A stretch of 64,000 bases of DNA from Prorocentrum cordatum (lineage: Eukaryota > Sar > Dinophyceae > Prorocentrales > Prorocentraceae). The stretch spans positions 72,501-136,500 of the forward strand of contig CAUYUJ010017628.1 of NCBI GenBank assembly GCA_963575745.1. The letters are read 5' to 3'. A program made the translations under genes and the position numbers. The first letter of the stretch is position 1. The number at the start of each line of letters is the position of its first letter. This document shows positions 41,561 to 53,515 of the stretch, piece after piece. The notes under the pieces were generated by a model. The model saw only the letters and a list, made by a program, of their open reading frames with translations. It had not been told where the DNA came from and did not search any database.

Positions 41561-42060
41561 CCGCAAGAGTCTGGAAATGCCGACTCCCACCTTGGATCCG
41601 GAAGACCTGCAGGCAGACGAATTCGGGCGTGTCGTAATGGGGGGGCATCAGCGGGGGGAGGTGGGGAGAAACGTTCACCTTTCGCGCCCCTCCGGGGCCC
41701 CAGGGGGCCCGTTTCGGGCCCCTTCGGGCCACTTTCCTGCAACCCGCGGCCCCCCCCCCCCCTTTCATCGCCCGGCCACGACGACACGCCCGACGCGTGC
41801 ACCGAACGTGGTACACCCATGTTGGTTGATGCTCGTGCCCCCGGGAAGGCACCGAGCCGTTGGCAGCGCTGGCAGCGTGCCGAGTTGGCACCGTGGCGCC
41901 CCGAAGCACCCCGGCGTGCGGCCACGGCCCGCGCCAACCGTCGGCGGCTCGCAGCAGGGGGCGGGTGGGCGCGCAGGATCATCATCAGCCCCTGCCCCTA
42001 CTCATTCCTCAGTCAGGCCCATCGTCTAAAGTATTGGTTGTGTTTTGTACTCTCTGTACT
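41561..42060. other. no recognisable gene
   Basis: GC-rich with C-runs (41750-41764). Open frames occur on both strands, but none resembles a known protein. Confidence 0.4.
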
Positions 42061-42115
42061 CCTCTTCCTCCTCCTCCTCCTCCTCCTCCTCCTCCTCCTC
42101 CTCGCCACCACCACC
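42061..42115. repeat. (TCC)n tract
   Basis: 55 bp of CCT units. The DNA from 42116 to 42869 shows no recognisable gene. Confidence 0.9.
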
Positions 42116-42869
42116 ATGGTCATCATCAGCAGATACAACACCAGGGGGGTGGCCTTCCGAGAAGGGCACGGGGCCTGTCGGAAGCCCCCCCCCCCCCGCA
42201 GACATCATCGCGTCTCAGAGGAGGAAAGGGTACCCACGCCGCTGCCCTTGCCTCGTTCTCGTCTTTTTGGGCCTCCTGAGCGGCCATCGTCCGCTGGATT
42301 GGCCTCGAAATTCTTGTCAGAACGCACCCCGAGAGTGGTCTGGGGAGTAGCGGTAGCGGCACCTTTTGGTTTCCCCCAGCGTCGTGGCACACATGCAGCA
42401 CTGTATGTACGCGCCGTTTGTCCCGGCGCGCGGCCTTGCGCCTTGGGGAGGGTGCCTTGTCCACCAGGGCAAACTCCGCCTCGGGCGCGACGTTGGCCGT
42501 GAGTTTGCCGCGGCGCCAGCTTCGTCGATTTCGGCCCGTTCAGAACAGGTGGCGCGGCGACATCTGTTTCCGGTGACACAAATGTTGTAAAACAAACACC
42601 TCAGGTTTGGGGCCATTTTCGGCCCCCGGGGTCCCTCGCCGATGCCCCAGGACAGTGAACAGAAACGACCCAGGAGGAACGCGCTGTGAGCAGAACCCCG
42701 ACGCGGGGGGCCGGGGCCTGCCTTCTACAGAAGCCTCCTCAGAGGTCTCCGAGCTCCCCTGCCCTCTTAAGATCTCCGGCGGGTGGTAGTGGGGGGTGAC
42801 CTAAATCGAGGAGATGGCGATGGGGGGATCAGGACATGGGGGGATGAGTATCCGGTACCGCTTTGCTGG

Positions 42870-43055
42870 GGTACAATTTGTACCTTCTCTGCGGGTTGCA
42901 AGTACAAATTGTGCCTTCTCCCCCCCGTTAACATCCTCGCACATGTCGCGGACGTTATCAAAAGTACAATTTGTACCTTGTCTGCGTGGCGTCGGTACAA
43001 ATTGTACCTTCTCCGTGGGGCGTAGGTACAATTTGTACCTCGGTTGCGCCTCTCT
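42870..43055. repeat. 31-bp array of near-palindromic GGTACAATTTGTACC units
   Basis: GGTACAATTTGTACC or its complement form occurs at 42870, 42901, 42963, 42994 and 43025. Spacings are 31, 62, 31 and 31 bp, so one diverged unit sits at 42932. Each palindrome is followed by CTTCTCTGCGGG-like spacer. A run of evenly spaced palindromes could bind a dimeric protein, but nothing else shows that it does. Confidence 0.9.
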
Positions 43056-43360
43056 CCCCCCTGGACTTATCCCCCCATTTACACCCAGCCAACTAAATTG
43101 GGGATGAAGAAAATTGCCCGAAAGGGGCCCTCTGCTTCACCCCGCATGTAGGCCACCCCTCATTACCCCACCCGCCCGGGGATCGAAGACGGAACAGCAT
43201 ACGCATGGACGCTCGGAAGTCCGATCCGATGTCTCGGATCTGCGCTGGGACCCCCCCCCCTGGCGGCGCTTCCGGCGCCACCCGCGGCGCCCTCCGCGCG
43301 CCAAAAAAGCTCGGCCGCGCGCAGAGGGGGGTATCTGGCGCCGGTCCACAAAAATTTTCG
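43056..43360. other. no recognisable gene
   Basis: GC-rich sequence with a GCGCAGAGGGGGGTATCTGG block at 43319 that resembles the outer end of family F. Confidence 0.4.
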
Positions 43361-43525
43361 GCCACGCGCAGAGGAGGACAGGGGGGAGGGGGCAAGGCTT
43401 CTTAGAAGCACCCCTGCTTCTTAGAAGGCGCGGGCCTTGTCTATAGATGCAGGGACGGCGCCTTCTAAGAAGCAGCCTCCTCCTAAGAAGCCTTCCCCCC
43501 CACGAGCCCCCACATGGCGCGCCGC
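43361..43525. mobile_element. foldback MITE family F, copy 3
   Basis: Ends GCCACGCGCAGAGGAGG and ACATGGCGCGCCGCC; inner arms GCTTCTTAGAAGCACCCC and GCTTCTTAGAAGGCGCGG with their complements; loop TCTATAGATG as in copy 1. The body is nearly intact. Confidence 0.9.
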
Positions 43526-43579
43526 CAAAAAATCAGCGTGGACTTCCGAAAACCGTTTTTTGTATATTTGTTCCTTCTT

Positions 43580-43753
43580 CAGTGGATGCCCATGCCAAGA
43601 GACACCCTGCTTGCCTCCAGGGTGCCCTGGGCTTCTTGTATTTCGATAGGTTTGCTGCGGAAAACGCGACGTTCCCACACTAAAAATCCATGGACGCCCT
43701 GGGGTCTCAGGGTTGGGCTTCTTGTGGAAGGCTTCTCGTGGGCTGGCCTCCAC
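43580..43753 (+). repeat. dispersed repeat family E, copy 4
   Basis: CAGTGGATGCCCATGCCAAG, ACACCCTGCTTGCCTCCAGG, TTTCGATAGGTTTGC, CGACGTTCCCACAC, CCTGGGGTCTCAGGGTTGGG, CTTCTTGTGG. Confidence 0.85.
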
Positions 43754-44628
43754 TGGTGCAGCAGACGCAGCAGGCAAGACCCGGCCTGCCGGCAGGTGCC
43801 CCGTGGCAGCTTCGCCTCCCTCGGGTGGCCCCGGGGACCTACCGGTTTTCCTCGGGTGGCCCTCGGGAGGTCTTTAGAAATCGTATGTATTCTGGCGCGC
43901 GCGCGGGAGACGCAGTTTCTCGTAGTCTACGACCATGTATGATACAAATCCCATGTAATAGAAATCCCATGTCATAAAAACCTCCCTGTAGGACCCTCAA
44001 GGGTCGACGATGAGTGTACCCCAGGATTTCTCAGAGCAGCAGGATTTCTTATCGTGTGCGCCTACTGTACCCATCGGTCGTTGACATAGGGTATTGTTGT
44101 ATGCCCATGCTCTAATCTGCCGTAAGCGCCTTCCTACTTCAATGATCGAGTGGGTTCACCCTTTCCGTCCTCCTTGGGGGGCGGACGGAGCCCAATCTGC
44201 TTTCAACGCCTTCCTACTTCATGTTCCCACCGACTTCTTCCGACCGATGGGTAACCGGCTACCCACGATAATAATATACTCACATAAGAGTTGATTATCC
44301 ACGGCCAATAAGAGTTCGGTCGGGGGCGCGGGGGCGCGGAGGCCGAACTTCATCATCACCAGAAAAGTTCGCCATCGAGGTTATTTCCTTCTTATGTTGA
44401 GATAGCAGCATGAAGCGAAGCGAACACGCATCTACTGCACCCTCCTCCCCCTCCCCAGACATGCGACGCTTTGTGCTTTTGTTCGAGACTGGGCCCCCGG
44501 CAGCCCCGACCCCCCCCCCCCCGGAGCCGGTCTTGCCTGCCGAGTCGTTGTTCGACGGCCCCAGGGCCCTGCGGGGCCCCCCCGGAGGCCGCACACGGCG
44601 GCCACGGCCCTCCCGTCGTGATGCTTGG
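43754..44628. other. no recognisable gene; small direct repeat
   Basis: CGCCTTCCTACTTCAATG (44128) and CGCCTTCCTACTTCATG (44208) recur 80 bp apart. The part 43880-44300 has lower GC. 44540-44625 is a family G fragment in reverse. No coding region was recognised. Confidence 0.4.
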
Positions 44629-44750
44629 CATCGCTCGGACGTGTGCACTTTTCCTGCGGCGAGGACCATCGAGGAGCATCCTTGATCATCTGGCGAAAAA
44701 ACCACGCACGACGCCGAACAAAAACACGGGGAATGGACGTCCGAGCGATG
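44629..44750. mobile_element. MITE family J, copy 2
   Basis: Same perfect ends CATCGCTCGGACGT and ACGTCCGAGCGATG; interior TTGATCATCTGGCGAAAAAA, CCACGCACGACGCCGAA. 122 bp. Confidence 0.9.
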
Positions 44751-45399
44751 GCCAGGAGGTGCGTGCTCTCGGCGCGAGCACGCCCCTGGGGGGGCTAATG
44801 CTCGCCCGACGTGCCCTGCTGCGTGCCGCCAGCGGCCACTCGACGGCGCATCTTGGCATCGTGCAGAGATGCAATCAACATCTCTTGGTGTGCGGGCTGG
44901 CTCTGGAGGAGCGGCGGCGGCGGCCTCCGCGGCTTTTCGCGGCCCGGGGGCCGGCGCGAGATTGAATACCCCGAATATTCTCGCCCCGTGCGGCGCGGGC
45001 ATACATACCAGGAGGCTGGATGCGCATGACGCGGGGTCCATCTCGATCCCATCGATCCGCTCCGATGTCGATTCTGGCCAGCTCGCTCCGATGCCGTCTC
45101 GCTATGCTGGCGGTCCGATGCGGCCCGTTGCCTGCGAGGCGTTGTTGTGCATCCTGGCGCGGCCGAATCAATTCGACTTCGACTCCGTGCCGATGCAGCC
45201 CGATCCGACGCACGTTACGAGTCGATCCGATTTCCCGATTCGATGCTGACTGATCCTGAAGACGTGCCCAGCCTGGGGCAGGAGCTGGATACTCACGGGT
45301 GCCAGCCGAGACATCGGGCCGCCTTCGCCGCGCTGGGCATAATGTGGCCAGCGCTTTCGGGGAAGGAGGGCGAGGAGTGAGGAGTGGGGGGGAGTGGGG
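44751..45399. other. no recognisable gene
   Basis: GC-rich, with scattered CGATCC and TCCGATG blocks (45036-45245) that suggest an old short-unit repeat. Confidence 0.35.
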
Positions 45400-45660
45400 G
45401 AGGAGGAGGAGGTGGAGGAGGAGGAGGAGGAGGAGGTGGAGGAGGTGAAGGTGGAGGTGGAGAGGTGGAGGTGGAGGTGGAGGTGGAGAAGGAGAAGTAA
45501 AAGGAGGAGAGGAGGAGGAGGAGGAGGAGGAGGAGGAGGAGGAGGAGGAGGGAGGAGGAGGAGAGGAGGAGGAGGAAGGAGGAGGAGGAGAGGAGGAGGA
45601 GGAGGAGGAGGAGGAGGAGGAGGAGGAGGGGGAGGAGGGGGAGGGGGGGGGCGGAAGCGG
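45400..45660. repeat. GGA/GGT array
   Basis: GGA with GGTGGA phases on the plus strand. Confidence 0.95.
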
Positions 45661-45844
45661 AAGAGGAGGAGGTGGGGGAGGAGGTGCGGGGGGGGGAGGG
45701 CACGTGCCGAGCTCGGCCACGTCTGGGGACCCCAGAGGCTCCAGAGGGGCCCGAGCCCTCTCGCTCCCCCCGCCCGAGCGAGCGCCGCCGATTTCGACGG
45801 GTCTCTCTTCCCGCACGCCCCCTCGTGCTTTCGCTTGCAGTGGC

Positions 45845-46768
45845 CTGCGAGGAGGAGGAGGCGGCGGCGGCGGAGGAGGAGGAGGAGGAGGAGGAGGAGG
45901 AGGAGGAGGAGGAGGAGGAGGAGGAGGAGGAGGAGGGGGGGAGAGGAGGAAAGTGGGGATAAGGAGGGGAGGGAGAGGAGGAGGAGGAGGAGGAGGAGGA
46001 GAGGAGGAGAGGAGGAGGAGGAGGGGAGGAGGAGGAGGAGGAGGAGGGAGGAGAGGAGGAGGAGGAGGAGGAGGAGGAGGAGGAGGAGGAGGAGAGGAGG
46101 AGGAGGGGAGGAGGAGGAGGAGGAGGAGGAGGAGGAGGAGGAGGAGGAGGAGGAGGAGGAGGAGGAGGAGGAGAGGAGAGGGAGGAGGAGGAGGAGGAGG
46201 AGGCGGAGGAGGAGGAGAGGAGGAGGAGGAGGAGGAGGAGGAGGAGGAGGAGGAGGAGGAGGAGGAGGAGGAGGAGGAGGCAGGAGGAGGAGGAGGCCGA
46301 GAGAGGAGGAGGAGGAGGAGGAGGAGGAGGAGGCGGAGGAGAGAGGAGGAGGAGGAGGAGGGAGGAGGAGGAGGAGGAGGAGGAGGAGGAGGAGGAGGAG
46401 AGGGGAGGAGGGAGGAGGGGGGGGGGAGGGGAGGGGGGGGAGGGGGGGGGAGGGGGAGGGGAGGGGGAGGGGGGGGGAGGAGAGGAGGAGGAGGAGGGAG
46501 GAGGAGGAGGAGGAGGAGGAGGAGGAGGAGGAGGAGGAGGAGGAGGAGGAGGAGGAGGAGGAGGAGGAGGAGGAGGAGGAGGAGGCGGAGGCGAGGCAGA
46601 GGCGGAGGCGGAGGCAGAGGAGGAAGGCGGAGGAGGAGGAGGAGGAGAGGAGGAGTGGAGGAGGAGGGGGAGGAGGAGTCGGAGCGGAGGGAGGCGGAGG
46701 CGGAGCTGCGGAGGCGGAGGCGGAGGCGGAGGCGGAGGCGGAGGCGGAGGCGGAGGCGGAAGCGGAGG
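45845..46768. repeat. (GGA)n array grading into (GGAGGC)n
   Basis: About 740 bp of GGA with GGGA interruptions and long G-runs near 46410-46490, then GGAGGCGGAGGC from 46583 to 46768. No stop codon occurs for over 1 kb in two frames, which gives very long artefact frames. Confidence 0.97.
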
Positions 46769-47344
46769 CGTATGTGTCAGGCGGCGGAAGGCCGGCGGAA
46801 GCTGGCGAGGTGGGTCGGGTCTGATTTTGAGGTGGGGTCGTGGCCTGTCGCTGCGTTGCCTTCGCGCCTCCCTCAGAGTTGCCGACGACTCCTTTCGTCG
46901 CGCCGTGCAGTTGGTGCGGTTGTTGACAGCCCGCGCGAAGACTTCCTTAAGAGTAAGGGAGTAGCGAGAGAAACAAGAAGCAAGAAAGCAGGAAGCCCCC
47001 TTCCAAGAAGTGCCGCGGTTTGTGTACAGATCTCCCAGGACCTGGCCAGTGGATCCGGCCGCGTGCGTGTTCAGTTCCAGCCTCCTGGTGCCTACGTGAC
47101 GTTGTTGTGCGCGCGATCGCGCCCCGAGTAGGGCTGCGGCGTGGCACGGCTCCCTCCCCCCCGCCCCCCCCCCTTCTCCGCCAGCCGCGGGGGGTCGCCT
47201 CCGCCGCCTTGCGAGGCCTCTGCGGGGGGTTCAGTCAGGTACGTGGCTACGCCCCGAAAGGCATCGCCCCCCCCCCCCTGCCCAGGTCGCGGGGGGCCAC
47301 TGTTCACCAAGATCCGGCGGGGGCGCGAGCAGGGGCCAGGGCAT
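46769..47344. other. no recognisable gene
   Basis: Mixed sequence with open frames on both strands and no recognised family. Confidence 0.4.
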
Positions 47345-47545
47345 CCCAGACATGCTCGCGCGGGGGAAAGATCTCCTGACGCGGGAGGTCTTGGGCCGCT
47401 TCCAGCTTCCGGGGGGGTCCCTCGCCGGCCCCGGGGCCGTCCAGCAACGACTCGGGACGACATGCTGGCACTGGAGGGTAGGGACTTCTGGCGACCGCGT
47501 GCTGAACAAATCAAGGCATCGCATGTCTGGGATGACTGGCCTGAG
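47345..47545 (+). repeat. dispersed repeat family G, copy 3
   Basis: CTCGCGCGGGGGAAAGAT, CGCGGGAGGTCTTGGGCCGC, CCCTCGCCGGCCCCGGGGCC resemble 9098-9190. AGGCATCGCATGTCTGGGAT (47514) also resembles AGACGTCGCATGTCTGGGTT at 9453. Confidence 0.45.
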
Positions 47546-47939
47546 ACCTAACATCTCTATGCTTGGCATCACCCCATCTCGGTGCCGATCTTCAGGACGT
47601 GCCCCCCCACTTTCTGAGGGCACCCTCCTGAGGTTGTCGAGCGCCTTGTGCGTGCCGCTCTCAGGGGTAAGGGGAAACGCTCCAGGCTGGTTGCGGGCAG
47701 GCCCGGCGAGGGTGCACGGTGCCCTTCCGCCTTCCCTTCGCCGCGCAAGAAAAAGCAGTCCTGAGGGAGCCGTGCCCTGGACCCCTGGGGCTCCCAGGAG
47801 GAAGAGGTACCCACACCTCTACCCCTCCCGCGTCTTCCCCCTCTTGGGCCTCCTGGCCCCCTCGTCGCCACCGCCGGATTCGCCTCGGAATTCCGGTCGC
47901 AGCGCCCCCCAGAGGAGGTCCGCGGGGTAGCGGCGTCAG

Positions 47940-48107
47940 TGTCAAGTCGGGCCTGCCCCTCTACAGGGGGAATCTTCAGAAGTTGTCAAAACATGGTCCG
48001 GGGACGATTTTTTTTTTGATTACTTTTTGATCCTTTTGGGGGTATGGTTTGACTATTTTCACTTTTCGCCCACGATCCCTCCGTGGGAGGACAGGCCCGA
48101 CTTGACA
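47940..48107. mobile_element. MITE family B, copy 2
   Basis: TGTCAAGTCGGGCCTG at the left end is complementary to CAGGCCCGACTTGACA at the right. TCAG flanks both sides (47936-47939 and 48108-48111). The left interior (CCCTCTACAGG, GTCAAAACAT, GGGGACGATTT) matches copy 1 at 3503. 168 bp, non-coding. Confidence 0.85.
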
Positions 48108-48287
48108 TCAGCGCTTTTTTGCTCCCCCGGGGGCGTGGCCTCTCGACGGTCCTCGGGGCCCGCTGGGGGTGCCCCGAGGACGGCGAGAGACTCCCAGCTG
48201 GGACCCCCTCTGCTCCGGGGCCTGCCGCCCTCACATGCTGCATCCTCCCTCTCTCTCTCTCTGTCTCTCCCTGCTCCCTCCCCCCCA

Positions 48288-48967
48288 GAGATCCAGCGCA
48301 CTGAAAAAATCACGACGGACGCTTCTCGCAACTTTCGGCCTCTATAGGGGCCCGCCCTCGCGGGGCCCCGGGACCGTTGAGGATGAGAATCCGGTCCTGG
48401 GGAGTGGGCCGACCCGGGGACCCCGCATTGAAAAAATCACAACGTCGGATCTCTGAAATTAAGGAGGAAAAGAAACACACAGACACAATTAATCTCCGAT
48501 TCCCCAGAAAATATGGGAAAATATGGGAAGTGGGGGGGAAGACAGAAACCCAGAAAATATCGGAAAATATTAGGAATTATCTTATTTGTGTTTATTTATT
48601 TGTGTGTCCCAGGGCCCCTTTAGAGATTCTCTCTCTCTCTCTCTCTCTCCTGGCTCCTGCCCCCGTGGGCGATGCACGCGGCTGTGCCCCTTTGTCTGCT
48701 CCTAGCGGGCTCTCCAGATGGGAGGGGAAGCGGCACCACCACCACCGCAGGCGCGCCACCCCCGGCGAGGAGGTCCAGGACTCAGAGATCCGACGTCGAG
48801 AGTTTTCCAATGCGGGGTCCCCGGAAGGGTTGACCCATTCCCCATGGGACCGGTTTTGCATCCTGAGTCATTTGTTAACGGTCCCGGGGCCCAGTGAGGG
48901 CCCTTCGAGGCCGAAAGTTGCGAAAAGCGTCCGTCGTGATTTTTTCAATGCGTTGGATCTCTGGGGA
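48288..48967. repeat. inverted repeat, arms about 175 bp (family D), with a family A copy in the spacer
   Basis: Left arm 48288-48458 (AGAGATCCAGCGCACTG, AAAAAATCACGACGGACGCT, GCAACTTTCGGCCTC, GGGGCCCCGGGACCGTT, GGGGACCCCGCATTG). Right arm 48777-48967 is its reverse complement with scattered changes. The spacer of about 320 bp holds a complete family A copy and a (CT)n run. Fragments of the arm sequence also occur near 3340, 5495 and 9192, so the arm is itself a dispersed repeat. Confidence 0.85.
48463..48620 (+). repeat. dispersed repeat family A, copy 5
   Basis: Complete copy: GGAGGAAAAGAAACACACAG, ACACAATTAATCTCCGATTC, AAAATATGGGAAAATATGGG, GTGGGGGGGAAGACAGAAAC, TTATTTGTGTGTCCCAGGGC. Confidence 0.9.
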
Positions 48968-49154
48968 TGTCTGCCCGGAGCTGGACGTGAATGGAGCCCT
49001 CTTGGCGCCCTTGGTCTGTACCTGTCGGGCTCGCCCTTCTGGCCGCGGCTTCGCTTGCTTTTTCGGGCCCTCGTCTGGTCCCCTTGCAGTTGTCGATCGG
49101 GGGAGCTAAGGCTTCTCGTCAGCCCACGCCCAAATGAGAAATTACGGCGGGGGC

Positions 49155-49312
49155 GTTCGTCAAGGAATGCGCCCAGGGGGCTTCAGACCCTGGAGGGTTC
49201 CTTATCTGATGAGGGCGGCGGTGATATCCATGGCCAATCCACGGTTACAGTTCCACTGGCTTCCAGACCCCAGATTCCTTATCGAAGGGTTCCTTATCCA
49301 ATGCCCCCACCG
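49155..49312 (+). repeat. dispersed repeat family C, copy 3 (first half only)
   Basis: AATGCGCCCAGGGGGCTTCA, GACCCTGGAGGGTTCCTTAT, GGCGGTGATATCCATGGCCA, CAGACCCCAGATTCCTTATC, CCAATGCCCCCACCGT. Confidence 0.75.
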
Positions 49313-49717
49313 TATGGTAGAGGTGCCGGAAGGGGACGGACCACACCACCAGGAGGACCCTCCCTGAGATCCGACGCTGCGGAAAAGACCAAACTCACGC
49401 CAAAAAACACATCGCAACAAATCGCAATTGAGTCCTAGACCCCATCTTGCTGCGCAGTTTTTCGGGCCAGATCGATCTGTGAGGGCCCCAGGGCCCGAAA
49501 CCCAGCGAGAACGCCCGGCGTGAACAAGTCGCAACGCCGGGCTCTCAGGGCTCCCCGGCGCCCCGCGACGGTGGTGGTGCCGACTCTCGTTGCTCCTGGT
49601 CCTTCTCGGGTCCTCCCGGCGGCACCAGCCAGCTCTCGCCCCGTCCCATGCGGAGGTCACCCAGCGTGGGAGGAGCGGGCGCGAAAGGAGAGGGAGCAGC
49701 GCTTGCAGGAAAGACGG
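49313..49717. other. no recognisable gene
   Basis: GC-rich sequence before the long GAT/GGT array; no family was recognised. Confidence 0.4.
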
Positions 49718-49873
49718 TGATGCTGGTGATGGGGGTGGCGATGATGATGACGGTGTTGATGGTGGTGATGGTTATGGTGGTGGTAGTGATGGTGATGGCG
49801 GTGGTGGTGATGGCGATGATGATGACGATGATGGTGATCGTGGTGGTGGTGGTGGTGGTGATGGTGATGATGG

Positions 49874-49914
<41 letters not shown>

Positions 49915-52022
49915 GTGATGGTGATGGTGGTGATGGTGATGGTGATGGTGGTGGTGGTGGCGGTCGTTGTGATGTTGGTGGTGGTGGTGGTGGTGATGGC
50001 GATAATGAGGATTGTTGTGGCGGTGGTGATGGTGACGATGTTGATGATGATGATGGATGAGATAATGGTGATTTTGCTGGTGGTGGTGATGATGGTGATT
50101 GTGGTGTTGATTATGATATTGTTGTTGATGATGGCGATGGTGATGGTGATGAGGATGGTGATGGGGGGGTGGTGATTGTGATTGTGATGATTATGGTGAT
50201 GGTGGTGATGGTGATGATAGTGGTGATGGTCATGGTGACGGTGGTAGTGGTGGTAGAGGTGATGGTGATGGTGATGATGATGGTTCTGATGCTTGTGATG
50301 GTGATGACGAGTGTGATGCTGATGTTGCTGGTGGTGACGATGATTATGATTATGGTGATGGTGATAGTGATGATCATGGTGATAGTGATGGTGGTGGTGG
50401 TGGTGATGGTGATGGTGATGATGATAATAGTGGTGAAGGTGATGTTGATGGTCGCGATGGTGATGAAGCTGCTGAGGATGGTGGTGGTGGTGATGGTGAT
50501 GATGATGATGCTGATGATGATGGTGATTGTGCTGATGATGATTGTGGTGATGATGCTGATGCCAATGACGACGGTGTTGATGATGGCGATTATAGTGACG
50601 GCCATTTTAGTGATGGAGTCGATGATGACGATGATGACGGTGATGGTGATGGTGATGTTGATGATGGTGGTGGTGATGATGGTTGCAATGATGCTGATGG
50701 TGATCGTGGTGGAAGCGATGATCATGATGATGATGATGTTGATGCTAAGGATATGTTTTTTTCGATGATGATGATGGTGGCGGTAGTGGTGGTGGTGGTG
50801 GTGGTGGTGGTGGTGGTGGTAGTATTGGTGGCGATGGTGATGCTGATGATGATGGTGATGGTTATAGTGGTGGTCATGATGTTGATGATGACGATGGTCA
50901 TGGTGATGGTGTTGGTGGTGATGGTGATGGTGGTGGTGGTGATGGTGATGGTGATGGTGACGGTACTGGTGTTTGTGATGATGATATTGCCGCTGGTGAT
51001 GACGATGCTGATGATGTTGACGATTGTAATCATGTGATGGGGTGGTGATGGAAATGGTTGTGAGGATGATGTTGATCTTGGTGGTGGTGATGATGCTGGT
51101 GCTGACGATGACGACCATGGTTGTGGTGATTGTGATTGAAGAAGTGATGGTTATTATGAAGATGGGGGTGGTGGTGGTGATGGTGACGATGATCATCATG
51201 TTGCTGATGTTGATGGTGATGGCGATGGTAGTGATGATCGTGGCGGTGATAGTGGTGGCCATGATCATGATGGTTGTGATGATGATGGTGGTGATGATGA
51301 CGATGGTGGTGATGATGATGACGAGGGCGATTATGATGGTGATGGTGATGGTGAATGTGGTATTGATCGTGATGATGGTGATTGTTCTGGTGGTGTTGGT
51401 GATGAGGATGAGGACTGTGTTGGTGGTGACGATCACACAAAATGATGCTGAGAATGTCGATGATGGTGATTGTGATGCTGATTGTGATGATGATGGTGGT
51501 GGTGGTGATTATGGCGGTGGTGATGATGATTATGATGGTGGTGGTGATGATGATGGTGATTGTGCTGGTGTTGTGATGCTGATATCAACGATGATGGTGA
51601 TTGTGTAATGGCGATGGGGATGGTAGTGGTGGTGGTGATAATGCGCATGATGATGGTGGTGGTGATTGCCATGATGATGGTGGTGATGGTGATGGTGTGG
51701 ATGATGGTGATGATGATAGTGATGATGTTGATGCCGATGCTGGTGTTGACGATGATGCCGGTGACGGTTTATGGTCATGGTGATGGTGGTGTTGGTGGGT
51801 ATGATGATGATGATGATGGCGGTGGTGGTGATGCTGGTGATGACGATGGTAGTTGTGATGGTGATTGTGATGATGATGATGGTAATGATGGTGATGGTGA
51901 TGGTGGTGGCGATTGTGATGATGGTTGTGGTGATGGTGATGGCAATGGTAGTGGAGATGGTGATGATGATATTATCAACGTCATGGGGATTGTGATGTTG
52001 ATGGTGATGGGTGGTGATGGGA

Positions 52023-52058
<36 letters not shown>

Positions 52059-52675
52059 TTGATGTGGGTGGTGGTGGTGTGTGTGATGATAATGATGGTG
52101 ATTATGCTGTTGCTGAGTTTATGGTTGTGATACTGATGGCGATGATGATGTTGATCAAGAGGATGGCGGTAATGGCGATGGCGATGTTGTTGTTGATGAT
52201 GGTGGTGTTGATGGTGTTGAGGGTTATTATGTCGGTGGTGATGGTGATGGTGCCGATGCTCATGATGATGAGGTTGATGATGATGATGATGGTTATGATT
52301 ATGTTGATGATCATGATGATGATGGTGATCGTGCTGGTGATGGTGATGGTGTTGGTGATAGTGTTGCTGATGATGGTGGTGTTGATGGTGGTAACTACGA
52401 TGGCGATTCCGCTGGCGGCGGTGATGATGCTGATTATGATGATCACGATCATGGTGATGGTGATGGTGGTGGAAGAACTATGGTGATGATAGTGGTGGTG
52501 GTGATGGTGCTGATGATTATGATGATGCTGATGACGATGATGGTCATGGTGTTGATGATGTTTTGGGTGGTTATGCTGATGGCGGCGGTAATGGTGCTGA
52601 TGCTGATGATGATGGTGATGATGACGACGATGGCGATGACTGTGGCGATGGCGATGAGGATGACGACGATGTTGA
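49718..52675. repeat. 3-kb GAT/GGT array, the largest microsatellite here
   Basis: TGATGGTGATGG and related units for nearly 3 kb. The purest (GAT)n is at 49874-49914 and 52023-52059, and (GGT)n at 50780-50823. Interruptions (GCT, GTT, TAT, CAT) are frequent, so the array is old or is maintained with mutation. Poly-Asp, poly-His and poly-Met frames across it are not genes. Confidence 0.97.
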
Positions 52676-53170
52676 GAGGAGGAGGAGTTCGACGAGGAGG
52701 AGGGGGATGGAGAGGGCAGGGAGGAGGGGGGGGGGGGGCGCAGGGGGAGGCGAGGCGGGAGGGCGGAGGAGGACGGAGGACGAGAAGGAGGAGGGAGGAG
52801 CGACGGTCAGACAAGTGATGGTGGGCCGTGCAGAGGGCGGGGGGAGAGCGGTTGTATTCAGCGCACCGGGGATTGGGAAGGGGAAGCTGAGAAGGAGGAG
52901 AGGGAGGGAGGAGGGATGCGGGAGGAGGAGGGAGGACGAGGAGGAGGGAGGATGTGGACGAGGAGGATGGTAAGGAAACACGTTCAGCGATGGAGGGAGA
53001 ACACGGGATGAGGATGATGGGGGCGAGGGTGAGGAGAAGGAGGGAGATAAGGAGTGAACGATGGAGGAGGAGGATGCAGAATGAGGCAATGCAGGAGAGG
53101 GTGAGGCAAGGTGGCACAGAGGAGTGATCACGATGAGGGTGACGGGCGTAAGAAGCGGAGACGAAAGATG
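52676..53170. repeat. GGA/GGG-rich tract
   Basis: Purine-rich on the plus strand with a G12 run (52727-52738). Confidence 0.85.
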
Positions 53171-53515
53171 AGGGGGGATGATGTTTCTGACGATCATGAA
53201 GAAGATGCTGATGATGATGTTGTTATTGGTGTTGTTGAGAATGACGACTCTTACCGTTATTGTGATGGCAATGATGGGGATGATGATAACGATGTTGATG
53301 ATGATGACGATGCTACTGATGATGATGATGCTGATTCTGATTATGTCGAGGATGATGATGCCGATGTTGTTGATAATGCTCAGGATGACGATGATGCTGA
53401 TGATGATGCTGGTGATGCTGATATTGGTGATGATGACATGATGATGAGTCGGCTGATGATGCTGATGATGATGGTGATGGTGTTGATGATAACGATGGCG
53501 ATGGGGAGGAGGAGG
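53171..53515. repeat. (GAT)n array
   Basis: GATGAT with GCT and GTT variants, ended by GGGGAGGAGGAGG. Confidence 0.95.

Noticed and set aside
45394-47131. Two overlapping frames of about 475 codons
   Set aside because: They span GGA and GGAGGC repeats, and the flanking parts show no recognisable protein.
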